16,887 nt of DNA, from positions 1 through 16,887 of the forward strand of contig CAYRWY010000084.1 of the NCBI GenBank assembly GCA_964427955.1. The letters are read 5' to 3'. The notes beneath the pieces are model-generated. The model had not been told where the DNA came from. It saw only the letters and a program-made list of their open reading frames with translations, and did not search any database. Positions 6,125-13,390 of this stretch are shown here, piece by piece. Numbering within the stretch: position 1 is the first letter of the stretch; every line of letters starts with the position of its first letter. The translations under genes were made by a program, and so were the position numbers. This DNA is from JACRBK01 sp964427955. GTDB taxonomy: Bacteria; Chloroflexota; Anaerolineae; Aggregatilineales; Aggregatilineaceae.

Positions 6125-7189
6125 ATGGCTCTAACGATCTCTCATCCCACCAGCGCTCTGTTGATCCAGGCGGCGATCCCCCGCCCCGGCGATCACCTCC
6201 TGCTGCTGCACAGCGCCGATCCGGCCCTGGCGCGGGCGCTCGTCGAAGCGGCGGAATCGTCCGGGCAGGTCACGGCGCTGCACACATCCCACGCGGCCCT
6301 GGCCACGCTGGCGCGCGTGCCCGGCCTGATCGTCAGCGAGGCGGTCTATCCCGATCCCGCCGCGCACGGTCCGGCGGATCTGGCCCTGCTGGACATTCCC
6401 AAAGGGCGCGAGCACGCGCGGGCCTATCTCGGGACGGCGGCACAGACGCTGCGTCCCGGCGGGCGGCTGATCCTGGCGGGGGCGAATGACGGCGGGGCGA
6501 AGTCGGCCATCAAGGACGCGGCGGAGCTGTTCGGCAGCGCGCCGGTGCTGGGCTACAAGAGCGGCTGCCGTGCCGCGCAGGCTATCCGGCCCGCGGCGCT
6601 GGGCGTTCCGCCCGCGTGGGGACAACCCTGGCAGATCCAGACGCGCGTCATCGAGCGCCCGGAAGGGGCGTACACCCTGATCACCCTGCCCGGCGTGTTT
6701 TCGTGGGATCACCTGGACGACGGGACGGCGCTGCTGCTCGATCACCTGGACGTCGCGCCCGACCTGGACGTGCTCGACCTCGGCTGCGGCGGCGGGATCA
6801 TCGGGCTGGTGGCAGCGCGGGCGGGAGCGCGCGTGGTCATGGTGGACGACGATCTACTGGCGGTACGCTGTGCGCAAGCCAGTGCGGACGCCTGCGGACT
6901 GGCCGAGCGCTGCACGATCCTGCCCAGCGACGTGACGCGCGCGATCCCGGATCGCCAGTTCGATCTAGTCCTCTCCAACCCGCCCTTTCACGCCGGGATC
7001 GACGTCACGACCGGCACGGCGCACCGCATTATCCGCGAATCCTTCGAGCACCTGCGCCCTGGCGGATCGCTGCGCATCGTCGCCAACCGCTTTTTGCCTT
7101 ACGAACGCGTGCTGCGCGAGTTGTTCGGGCAGGCACGCATTCTGGCCGACACCAGCCGCTTCTACGTGCTGGAAGCGACCAGGGACTAG
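6125..7189 (+). CDS. RsmC/RlmG-type class I SAM methyltransferase (rRNA guanine-N2)
   Basis: A 354-residue protein with the two-domain layout of RsmC (16S rRNA m2G1207) and RlmG (23S rRNA m2G1835). The N-terminal half is a degenerate methyltransferase-like domain ending in a GGRLILAG-x-N-x-GG-x-KS stretch. The linker GVFSWDHLDDGTALLLDHL is the family's characteristic junction. The C-terminal catalytic domain has the SAM-binding loop LDLGCGGGIIGL, an acidic second motif (VVMVDDD), and the base-recognition motif SNPPFH with Asn285-Pro-Pro-Phe. VANRFLPYERVL and a final SRFYVLEA also match the family end. Whether it acts on 16S or 23S rRNA cannot be decided here. The frame is open to an ATG at 6071; 6125 is preferred because the family begins just before the first strand, but neither start has a clear ribosome-binding site. 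Its stop overlaps the convergent DegV remnant by four bases. Confidence 0.88.
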   Translation: MALTISHPTSALLIQAAIPRPGDHLLLLHSADPALARALVEAAESSGQVTALHTSHAALATLARVPGLIVSEAVYPDPAAHGPADLALLDIPKGREHARAYLGTAAQTLRPGGRLILAGANDGGAKSAIKDAAELFGSAPVLGYKSGCRAAQAIRPAALGVPPAWGQPWQIQTRVIERPEGAYTLITLPGVFSWDHLDDGTALLLDHLDVAPDLDVLDLGCGGGIIGLVAARAGARVVMVDDDLLAVRCAQASADACGLAERCTILPSDVTRAIPDRQFDLVLSNPPFHAGIDVTTGTAHRIIRESFEHLRPGGSLRIVANRFLPYERVLRELFGQARILADTSRFYVLEATRD

Positions 7190-7503
7190 TGGCTGTTCCG
7201 GACCGTGATCGACCGGTCAGGCAGCAGCCGGGCCGCGTCCCGCGCGGTGCGGATCACCTTGCTCAAGGCTTCGCTGACGTGAATCGAGAGGATCGGGCGG
7301 CCCTCCGGGCCGGCGTGCTCGTACAGGGCCTTGACCGTCTCGACGTCGGGCGACGCCGTTTTCGGATGAGCATCGCCCTGGGCCAGCGTCATCGTCACGC
7401 CGCTGAGGTACCCTTCCTGGCCGAACGAGATTTTGAGCGGGATCACCTGAATCCCATAGCGCGCGACAAGCGCCGCCGGGAGATCGCAGGTCGAATCGGT
7501 CAC
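7186..7503 (-). pseudogene. Remnant of a DegV-family fatty-acid-binding protein
   Basis: The 105-residue frame matches only the start of DegV proteins, which are normally about 280 residues and present fatty acids to fatty-acid kinase. VTDSTCDLP (2-9 in this frame) and GIQVIPLKISFG are diagnostic, and ILSIHVSEALS (71-81) matches the second lipid-binding region. The frame ends after SITVRNSH, so about 60% of the protein is missing. The stretch between GYLSG and LAQGDAHPKT is shorter than usual, suggesting a small internal deletion, and the Ser-rich SQPS motif has become TASP. Upstream, the first strand (PPIIVTDST) is encoded in frame back to a stop at about 7552, but without an ATG; only a GTG inside that strand could serve as start. 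I read it as a decaying gene. A very short functional DegV-like protein is less likely. Confidence 0.7.
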
Positions 7504-7568
7504 GATGATGGGCGGTGAGGTCGAGAGGTCGCCAGTCCTTGAGAGCCTCTTTCACAGTACGACTGCAA

Positions 7569-7597
7569 TTGATCTAGTCACACTGATCCAGTATTAT
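7569..7597 (+). promoter_or_regulatory. Sigma-70-like promoter of lpdA
   Basis: TTGATC (7569-7574) and TATTAT (7592-7597) are separated by exactly 17 bases, the best paired -35/-10 in the window. The predicted start near 7604 gives a leader of about 165 bases before the lpdA ATG, long enough to hold regulatory structure. Confidence 0.6.
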
Positions 7598-7645
7598 ACG
7601 AGGTTCAGGTGATTATGCTTCGTCAACTTTCACTTACGAAAGCAC

Positions 7646-7678
7646 GCGCCGGGCTAGGCGCAAAATGGGCATTTGCGC
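7646..7678 (+). promoter_or_regulatory. Mutually exclusive hairpins in the lpdA leader
   Basis: GGCGC at 7657-7661 can pair with GCGCC at 7646-7650. The overlapping GCGCAAA at 7658-7664 can instead pair with TTTGCGC at 7672-7678 around a seven-base loop. The two structures cannot form together. No T-run follows either, and no known riboswitch class is recognisable, so a regulatory role is only a possibility. Confidence 0.3.
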
Positions 7679-7768
7679 TAAGCTCTAGACATCATTATGC
7701 ACAAAATGCCTATGCTCAGGCGCGGAACCGTGCCTGCGAATGACCAACGCAAAGAAGGAGCGAGTATT

Positions 7769-9169
7769 ATGGCGAAGGAATACGATGTGGTAGTGCTGGG
7801 AGCCGGGCCAGGCGGCTACGTGGCCGCCATCCGCAGCACCCAGCTAGGGTTGAAAACTGCCATTATCGAAAAACAGTGGTGGGGCGGCGTCTGCCTCAAC
7901 GTCGGGTGCATCCCGTCCAAAGCCCTGCTGCGCAACGCCGAACTGGCCCACCTCGTCCAGCACCGGATGAAAGAATTCGGGTTCAGCGCCGAGGGCGTCT
8001 CGGTCGATTACAGCGTCGCCTTCAAACGCAGCCGCCAGGCGTCCGACCGGCTGGTCAAGGGCGTCAGCTTCCTGATGAAGAAGAACAAGATCGACACCTA
8101 CGACGGCTGGGGCACGATCCAGGACGCGCAGACGATCACCGTCGAACTTAACGCGGGCGGCAGCGAAACGCTCAAGACCAAGAATCTGATCATCGCGACC
8201 GGCGCCAAAACGATCCTGCTGCCGGGCACGCAGGTCTCCGCCAACGTGCTCACCTACCTCGAAGCGATCCTGTCCGACACGCTGCCCAAGAGCATCATCA
8301 TCGCCGGGGCCAGCGCGATTGGCATGGAATTCGGCTACGTCATGCACAACTACGGCGTGGACGTCACTATCGTGGAATACCTGCCCCACCTGCTCCCGCT
8401 GGAGGATGAAGAAGTCTCCGTCGAGATCGAGCGCCAGTACAAAAAACTGGGCGTGAAGTTCATGACCGGGACGCGCGTCGAGTCCATCGAAGACACGGGC
8501 AGCGGCGTACGCGTGACGGTCAGCAAAGATGGCCAGACCCAGGTGCTCGAAGCCGATAAAGCCCTGCAAGCCATCGGCGTCCGTCCCCGGCTGGACGGCT
8601 ACGGGCTGGAGAATCTCAAGGGGCTGGCGATCACCCCGCGCGGGGCGATTGAGGTGGATGACCGCATGGCGACCAACCTCCCCGGCGTGTGGGCGATTGG
8701 CGACGTGACCGGCAAATTGATGCTGGCGCACGTCGGCCACGCGATGGGCGTCATCTGCGCCGAGAATATCGCGGGCGCCGAGACCACGACGCTCGATTAC
8801 CGCATGATGCCGCGCTGCACGTACTGCCAGCCGCAGGTGGCCAGCTTCGGCTACACCGAAAAGCAGGCGCGCGAGGCGGGCTTCGACATCGCCGTCGCGA
8901 AATTCCCCTTCCAGGCCAACGGCAAGGCGCTGGGGCTGGGCGAAGGGATTGGCTTTGCCAAGCTGATCATGGATCAAAAATACGGCGAAATCCTGGGCGC
9001 ACACCTGATCGGCCCGGACGTGACCGAACTGCTGCCCGAACTGACGCTCGCCCAAAAGTGGGAGCTGACACCCGCCGAGATCGCCCGCAACGTGCACGCT
9101 CATCCCACCCTGTCGGAGGTGCTGATGGAGATCGCGCACGGGGTGGAAGGGCACCCCATCCATATCTAA
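7769..9169 (+). CDS. lpdA: Dihydrolipoyl dehydrogenase (E3)
   Basis: A 466-residue flavoprotein that reoxidises the lipoyl groups of 2-oxoacid dehydrogenases or the glycine cleavage system, passing electrons via FAD and a disulfide to NAD+. The FAD loop GAGPGG is at 11-16 and the redox pair is Cys42/Cys47 in GGVCLNVGCIPSK. The NAD-binding loop reads GASAIG (180-185). The second FAD motif GVWAIGDVTG is at 306-315. The dimer-interface catalytic dyad is His445/Glu450 in HAHPTLSE. The length is typical and all catalytic residues are intact. An extra CxxC (Cys350/Cys353) in RCTYCQPQ sits where many homologues have a YTxPE stretch. The start at 7769 is set by AAGGAG eight bases upstream; the frame opens earlier, at 7697. 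No E1 or E2 gene is in view, so its partner complex is unknown. It has its own promoter and terminator. Confidence 0.95.
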   Translation: MAKEYDVVVLGAGPGGYVAAIRSTQLGLKTAIIEKQWWGGVCLNVGCIPSKALLRNAELAHLVQHRMKEFGFSAEGVSVDYSVAFKRSRQASDRLVKGVSFLMKKNKIDTYDGWGTIQDAQTITVELNAGGSETLKTKNLIIATGAKTILLPGTQVSANVLTYLEAILSDTLPKSIIIAGASAIGMEFGYVMHNYGVDVTIVEYLPHLLPLEDEEVSVEIERQYKKLGVKFMTGTRVESIEDTGSGVRVTVSKDGQTQVLEADKALQAIGVRPRLDGYGLENLKGLAITPRGAIEVDDRMATNLPGVWAIGDVTGKLMLAHVGHAMGVICAENIAGAETTTLDYRMMPRCTYCQPQVASFGYTEKQAREAGFDIAVAKFPFQANGKALGLGEGIGFAKLIMDQKYGEILGAHLIGPDVTELLPELTLAQKWELTPAEIARNVHAHPTLSEVLMEIAHGVEGHPIHI

Positions 9170-9175
9170 GACCCT

Positions 9176-9209
9176 GCCGGGCAGGATGGAGCTGCCCGGC
9201 TTGTTTTTT
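9176..9209 (+). terminator. Intrinsic terminator after lpdA
   Basis: GCCGGGCAG (9176-9184) and CTGCCCGGC (9192-9200) form a perfect 9-bp GC-rich stem with a seven-base loop, followed at once by TTGTTTTTT (9201-9209). This is the clearest terminator in the window, six bases past the lpdA stop. The GGAG ribosome-binding site of the next gene begins at 9210, directly after the T-run. Confidence 0.92.
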
Positions 9210-9222
9210 GGAGCAGGTGAGG

Positions 9223-11253
9223 ATGCTCGATCAACACGACGAACAGGCCCCGATCACGCCGACGCTGGCGCTGCTGGCGCGCGACGCGCTGCGCCCGGTG
9301 GCGCTGGGATTGGGAATCTACTACGGGGTGACCGCGGCCAGCTATTTTGTGCGCTTTCCGATGGATGTTACGCTGCCGATGGCGCTGATCGGATTTGCGA
9401 CCGCAGTCGCCCTGCTCACCTTTTATCGGACCGCCACCCGGCAGCAGTTCCCTCCGGGGTGGACTGAACCTCTCGCGGCGGGCATGGGACTGCTGGTGCT
9501 GGCCAACATGGTGATCCAGCATTGGGGGATCCGATCCGGCCAACACTCCAATTTCGGACTGCTGATCGTAGGCGCGGGCTTTCTCCTCCTGGACACCTCC
9601 TGGATGGTCCTGGTGATCGGCACGACCCTTACCGTCTGGATCGTGACGGTCAACGTCTATTATCCTTACGTGACCACTGCCGACTTCTTGATGGTCCTCG
9701 CCCCCTCCCTGACCCTGGGCATCGTCGCGCACGCCACCCGGATACACACGCTCCAGCGCATTCTGAATCTGCGCCAGCAGGATCAGACCGGTAAGATGGA
9801 GCTTGAAAAAGCCGTCCACGAGTTGCAGCACAGCGAGGACCGCTACCGCCGGTTGTCCGAGGGGACCTTCGAGGGCATCCTGTTTCACGACCAGGGGCGC
9901 ATTCTGGACGCAAACCAGACCGTGCTCACCATGTTCGGCTATGAGCTATCCGAGGTGATTGGACGTCTGACGGTGGAATTCGTCGCCCCGGAGTCGCGCG
10001 AGATGGTAATCCAACGGGCTGCTGCTCAAGATGACACGCCCTACGAAGCCATCGGCCTGCGGCAGGACGGCTCCCAATTCCCCATCGAAATTCGCGGCAG
10101 GAACGCCGGTTTCAAGGATTCGGCAGTGCGGCTGGTCGCCGTGCGGGATGTGTCGGAGCGCAAACGCGCCGAGGAAGCCTTACACCAGGAACAGCAGCGT
10201 TACAAGGCGCTGTTCAACCGCACCACCGACGCGGTCTTCATCATCAGCCTGGTAGGGCGGCACGTGGCAGTGAACCAGCAGGCCGCCGACATGCTGGGGT
10301 ACCTGGTGGAGGAAATGGTCGGACAGCCGGTCGAGGACTTCGTCATGCCCGAAGAACGGGACGCGTCGAAGGCCCGGCACCAGCGGTTGATGACCGGGGA
10401 GATCATGCCGGTCTACGAGCGCACCTTCCGCCGCAAGGACGGCACGTTGTTACCCGGCGAAGTCAACGCGGCCCTGGTCACCGATTCGGAAGGAAATCCG
10501 CTGCATATTCAAAGTGTGGTGCGCGACGTGACCGAGCGCAAGCGAACCGAGGCCGAGCGCGAGACGATGATCCGGGAATTGGAGAGCTTTGCCCATACGG
10601 TCGCCCATGATCTCAAGAATCCGCTGGGGCTGATCATCGCCTACGCCAGCCTGCTGCGCGAGGACATCGGCGTCATGCCGGTGGAGACCACGCGCGACTA
10701 TGCGGCCAAGATGTTCGACGGCGGCATCAAGATGCGCACCATCATCGAAGAACTGCTGCTGCTGTCGCAAACCCGCTATGGCGAAATCCAGCCCGTGCCC
10801 ATCGACATGCAGCCGCTGGTCCTGGCGGCCCGCGAGCGCCTGCCGCTCCTCTACGCCACGGTGCAGCCCGACATCCGCCTGCCGGATCGGTGGCCCCGCG
10901 CGATGGGTTATGGCCCCTGGATCGAAGAGGTGTGGTTCAACTACCTCTCGAACGCCCTGAAATATGGCGGACAGCCGCCCGTGATCGAGTTGGGCGCGGA
11001 TACGCTGCCCGGCGGGCAGGTGCGCTTCTGGGTCCGCGACAACGGCGCCGGTCTGGCCCCGGAGCAGATCAGCCGGTTGTTCGTCCCCTTCACCCAACTC
11101 GAACAGGCGAACAGCCAGGGCCACGGCCTGGGATTGTCCATCGTGCGCCACATCATCGAAAAGCTGGGTGGACAGGTCGGGGCCGAAAGCTGCCCCGGCC
11201 AGGGCAGCCGGTTCTACTTCACCCTGCCGCCGGTCGAAACGAACGGGGTATAA
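9223..11253 (+). CDS. Membrane-bound PAS-PAS sensor histidine kinase
   Basis: A 676-residue kinase. The N-terminal membrane region (about 22-170) has five to six hydrophobic segments. A short helical linker leads to two PAS domains, about 205-315 and 325-440, each ending in the typical VRDVSERKR or VRDVTERKR. The HisKA domain has phosphoacceptor His462 in FAHTVAHDLKNPLG. The ATPase domain has Asn577 (NYLSNALKY), the G1 box DNGAG near 606-610, an F-box-like FVPFTQLEQ, and the G2 box GHGLGLSI (633-640). All catalytic motifs are intact, so it should be active; the missing piece is a partner regulator. The start at 9223 has GGAG nine bases upstream; the frame is open much further upstream, but that part overlaps lpdA. 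It sits 13 bases behind the lpdA terminator with no room for a promoter in between, so it depends on read-through or on a promoter inside lpdA. Confidence 0.93.
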   Translation: MLDQHDEQAPITPTLALLARDALRPVALGLGIYYGVTAASYFVRFPMDVTLPMALIGFATAVALLTFYRTATRQQFPPGWTEPLAAGMGLLVLANMVIQHWGIRSGQHSNFGLLIVGAGFLLLDTSWMVLVIGTTLTVWIVTVNVYYPYVTTADFLMVLAPSLTLGIVAHATRIHTLQRILNLRQQDQTGKMELEKAVHELQHSEDRYRRLSEGTFEGILFHDQGRILDANQTVLTMFGYELSEVIGRLTVEFVAPESREMVIQRAAAQDDTPYEAIGLRQDGSQFPIEIRGRNAGFKDSAVRLVAVRDVSERKRAEEALHQEQQRYKALFNRTTDAVFIISLVGRHVAVNQQAADMLGYLVEEMVGQPVEDFVMPEERDASKARHQRLMTGEIMPVYERTFRRKDGTLLPGEVNAALVTDSEGNPLHIQSVVRDVTERKRTEAERETMIRELESFAHTVAHDLKNPLGLIIAYASLLREDIGVMPVETTRDYAAKMFDGGIKMRTIIEELLLLSQTRYGEIQPVPIDMQPLVLAARERLPLLYATVQPDIRLPDRWPRAMGYGPWIEEVWFNYLSNALKYGGQPPVIELGADTLPGGQVRFWVRDNGAGLAPEQISRLFVPFTQLEQANSQGHGLGLSIVRHIIEKLGGQVGAESCPGQGSRFYFTLPPVETNGV

Positions 11254-11254
11254 T
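11249..11254 (+). promoter_or_regulatory. TATAAT box overlapping the kinase stop codon
   Basis: A perfect TATAAT contains the TAA stop of the sensor kinase. Transcription would start near 11261, about nine bases before the next ATG, giving a nearly leaderless message; there is no Shine-Dalgarno site before that ATG. No -35 match is visible, so the promoter is uncertain. Confidence 0.45.
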
Positions 11255-11269
11255 AGGGTCACCACACAC

Positions 11270-12322
11270 ATGCTCAAAATTACTGTTTTTGGCTTCTACG
11301 GCTCGGATCGCGTGCGGATGCTCCGGCCCGGCGACGACAATCACGTCTCGCCGGTGACGACCCAGGACTTTATGCGTCACGTCTGGGCAATGGAGCCGCC
11401 CGCCTTGCGGATCGGGACTGAGCCGGACGAGCCGCGAGTCGTCAAGCTGACCAAGCTCACCCGTCAGCCGGTGTACGTGCAGGCGGTGCACGATGGCATG
11501 GCGCGCGGCGCCGGGCTGATCGAGTGTGACGGCTACATCGTCATCATCGATGCGGTCAAGATTCTGGCCCCCAAGGCGATCTGTGTGGCCCTGCACCGGT
11601 TATACGCCAAGCACCCGTCGGCGGACGTGATCATCGCCGCCGCGCGCCAGAACGAGCCGGACGCGCTGTCGTCGGAGGAAATTCGCGCGCTCCTGGGGCT
11701 GAACCCGGACCTGCTGATCATGCCGTATGCGCTGGGCGAACCCAAAACCGTCCACCGCCTGATCGCCCGCATCGCGCGCTATATCGACAACCCGGATCGC
11801 GTCCCGCCGCCCATTTTCGCGGGCGATCCGCCGCCCAACGCTCCAGGGCCGCAAGCTGCCCCGGCGGCGCAAGTCCCCCCGGCACCGCGTGCCGTTCCGC
11901 CGCACATTCACGGTTTGAGTCATATCGCGATCACAGTGGGCGACCTGGATCGCGCGCTGGCCTTCTACCGGAGCGTGCTCGGCTTCCGGCTGCTGGGTCA
12001 CCTGGATTTCCCGGACGATCCGCGCGGCTGCACCATCGCCTATCTGGATACCGGGCGCGGCCTGATCGAGCTGTTCAGCTTCAAGACGGCCCCGATCCGG
12101 CCTTCCGGCGGGGTGAGCGACGATGGGCAGGTCGGGCTGCGCCATTTTGCCCTGCGCGTCACCGGCCTGGACGCCATCGCCGACCGGCTGCGCGCGGCCC
12201 ACGTTCCGGTTACCATACCGCCGCTGAACGCCAACGGCAGCGTGCGGATCGCCTTTTTCACCGATCCCGATGGCACCTTGATTGAGTTGATTGAAGGAGA
12301 ACTCACCTACTCACGGCACTGA
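11270..12322 (+). CDS. Fusion of a degenerate MglA/COG2229-like GTPase and a VOC domain
   Basis: A 350-residue, apparently undescribed domain combination. Residues 1-172 follow the outline of the small MglA/COG2229-type GTPases: GYIVIIDAV (88-96) matches the central strand, IIAAARQNEPDALSSEEIR (121-139) matches the usual NKQD-x-PDA region, and MPYALGEPKTVHRLIARI (151-168) matches the end of the fold. The P-loop is degraded (VFGFYGSDRV, no GKT/S) and NKxD reads ARQN, so GTP binding is unlikely. A Pro/Ala-rich linker (178-212) leads to a VOC/glyoxalase-like domain (213-345) whose four expected metal ligands are present: His218, Glu267, His292 and Glu339. It may be a dioxygenase-, lyase- or binding-type VOC protein. 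The start at 11270 fits the TATAAT box; the frame opens earlier inside the kinase gene. It lies 16 bases after the sensor kinase and 3 before the PHP gene. Confidence 0.8.
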   Translation: MLKITVFGFYGSDRVRMLRPGDDNHVSPVTTQDFMRHVWAMEPPALRIGTEPDEPRVVKLTKLTRQPVYVQAVHDGMARGAGLIECDGYIVIIDAVKILAPKAICVALHRLYAKHPSADVIIAAARQNEPDALSSEEIRALLGLNPDLLIMPYALGEPKTVHRLIARIARYIDNPDRVPPPIFAGDPPPNAPGPQAAPAAQVPPAPRAVPPHIHGLSHIAITVGDLDRALAFYRSVLGFRLLGHLDFPDDPRGCTIAYLDTGRGLIELFSFKTAPIRPSGGVSDDGQVGLRHFALRVTGLDAIADRLRAAHVPVTIPPLNANGSVRIAFFTDPDGTLIELIEGELTYSRH

Positions 12323-12325
12323 CCT

Positions 12326-13153
12326 ATGACATCCTACACGAACGGACATCTTCCACAGGACTACCACACCCACACGAATGTAAGCTGCGACTCACAGGCC
12401 ACGATGGCCGACATGTGCCGCCGCGCCCTGGACTTCGGCCTGCGCGAGGTCGCGTTTACCGAACATTTCGATCCCATGCCGGGCGATATTTGCCACGATT
12501 TTTATAAACCGGCGGACTATTTCGAAAAACTGGCCACCGCCCGCCAGGAATTCGAGCCACAAGGGCTGCGCCTGCGCGCCGGGGTGGAGCTGGGCGAATA
12601 CCATCGTTTTTCCGACGTCCAGCGGCCCGTGCTGGAAGCGTGGCCGTACGATGTCGTGCTGGGCAGCCTGCATTGGGTCGGAGAAGACCTGATCTTTGAG
12701 GATCGCTACTTTCGCGCACACCCGCCCCACGAAGTCGCCGAGGCGTACTTCACCGAACTGCTGGCGCTGGTGCGGTTTGGCGGCTTCGACATCCTGTCCC
12801 ACGCCGACGTGCTCAAGCGCGTCGCTTTCGAGACGTACGGCAGGTTCGACATCGCCGACTGGGAAGACTTCGTGCGACCGGTGTGGCAGGCCTGCATCGA
12901 CCAGGGCATCGGGATCGAGATCAACACCGCCGGGCTGCGGCTGGCGGTCAACGAAGTGCATCCCGGCCCCGCGTCATTGCGCTGGTATCGCGAGATGGGC
13001 GGCGAGATCCTGACCACCGGCAGCGACGGCCACCGGCCTGAGCATCTTGGCCTGGGACTGACGACGGCGCTGGACGTGGCGCGCGCCGCCGGGTTCACAC
13101 GCCTGGCTACGTTCGAGCGGCGCCAGATCGTGGACTGGGTCGAGATCGGGTAG
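12326..13153 (+). CDS. PHP-domain histidinol-phosphatase (HisJ-family)
   Basis: A 275-residue metal-dependent phosphoesterase of the PHP superfamily, closest in layout to HisJ/HisK histidinol-phosphatases, which remove phosphate from histidinol phosphate. The metal ligands are readable: His14 and His16 (DYHTHTNVSCDS), Glu46/His47 (FTEHFDPM), Glu88 (GVELGEY), His116 (LGSLHW), His159 (LSHADV), and Asp234/His236 (GSDGHRPEHLG). EINTAGLR (198-205) is also characteristic. All ligands are intact and the length is normal. No other histidine-biosynthesis gene is near, so another phosphate ester could be the substrate. The ATG at 12326 follows the previous stop by three bases, has no own ribosome-binding site and is probably translated by coupling. 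It is the last gene of the plus-strand run, followed by intergenic palindromes. Confidence 0.85.
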   Translation: MTSYTNGHLPQDYHTHTNVSCDSQATMADMCRRALDFGLREVAFTEHFDPMPGDICHDFYKPADYFEKLATARQEFEPQGLRLRAGVELGEYHRFSDVQRPVLEAWPYDVVLGSLHWVGEDLIFEDRYFRAHPPHEVAEAYFTELLALVRFGGFDILSHADVLKRVAFETYGRFDIADWEDFVRPVWQACIDQGIGIEINTAGLRLAVNEVHPGPASLRWYREMGGEILTTGSDGHRPEHLGLGLTTALDVARAAGFTRLATFERRQIVDWVEIG

Positions 13154-13175
13154 ACATTGAGATCGGGGATTTTTC

Positions 13176-13203
13176 GTAGGGGTAGGGCAAGCCTTGCCCC
13201 TAC
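13176..13203. repeat. REP-like palindrome, GTAGGGG...CCCCTAC type
   Basis: GTAGGGG and CCCCTAC bracket a core GGGCAAGCCTTGCCC, with a three-base asymmetry on the left arm. It is the first of three palindromes in the 237-base gap between the PHP gene and the phosphotransferase gene. Sequences of this type look like dispersed intergenic repeats common in Chloroflexota genomes; copy number cannot be seen here. Confidence 0.6.
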
Positions 13204-13211
13204 ACCGACGT

Positions 13212-13252
13212 TTCCCCCTCGCCACCGGGTGGAGAGGGGGCCGGGGGGTGAG
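13212..13252. repeat. REP-like palindrome, CCCCCTC-CCACC type with GGGGGGTGAGG tail
   Basis: CCCCCTC (13214-13220) and CCACC (13222-13226) pair with GGTGG (13228-13232) and GAGGGGG (13234-13240), giving a 12-pair GC-rich arm with one mismatch. The downstream GGGGGGTGAGG tail is the same kind of extension that widespread intergenic repeats of this type carry. It is non-coding on both strands as far as I can judge. Confidence 0.6.
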
Positions 13253-13272
13253 GTAAAATCCGGCGAATTTTC

Positions 13273-13355
13273 GCCTGCCCAGTGCTGTTCCACTCCCAAA
13301 GGGCAGGCAATTCATGCATTGCCCCTACCAAACAACGACCCCGACTTCGTTTTTT
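13273..13355. repeat. Inverted repeats and weak terminator-like hairpin
   Basis: GCCTGCCC (13273-13280) and GGGCAGGC (13301-13308) form a perfect 8-bp inverted repeat. GGCAAT and ATTGCC flank TCATGC around 13306-13323, and the sequence continues into CCCCTACC, the same end as the palindrome at 13176-13203. Next, AACGA (13334-13338) pairs with TCGTT (13347-13351) ahead of a six-T run, a weak plus-strand terminator candidate for the PHP-gene operon. Confidence 0.45.
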
Positions 13356-13390
13356 ATAACCTGTCCGTCTGGCAATCCCGCCATATGCGC

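Noticed and set aside
7217..7555. Minus-strand frame starting VKEALKDW
   Set aside because: It is in a different frame from the DegV-like sequence, shows no similarity to it or to anything else recognisable, and is Arg/Pro-rich like other shadows.
7844..9163. 439-codon minus-strand open frame
   Set aside because: It is entirely antisense to lpdA, whose protein has every E3 motif; the composition is that of a shadow frame.
13247..13254. GGTGAGGT shared between the intergenic palindrome tail and the window-end repeat
   Set aside because: Only eight bases match and the flanks differ completely; it is probably chance in GC-rich DNA.
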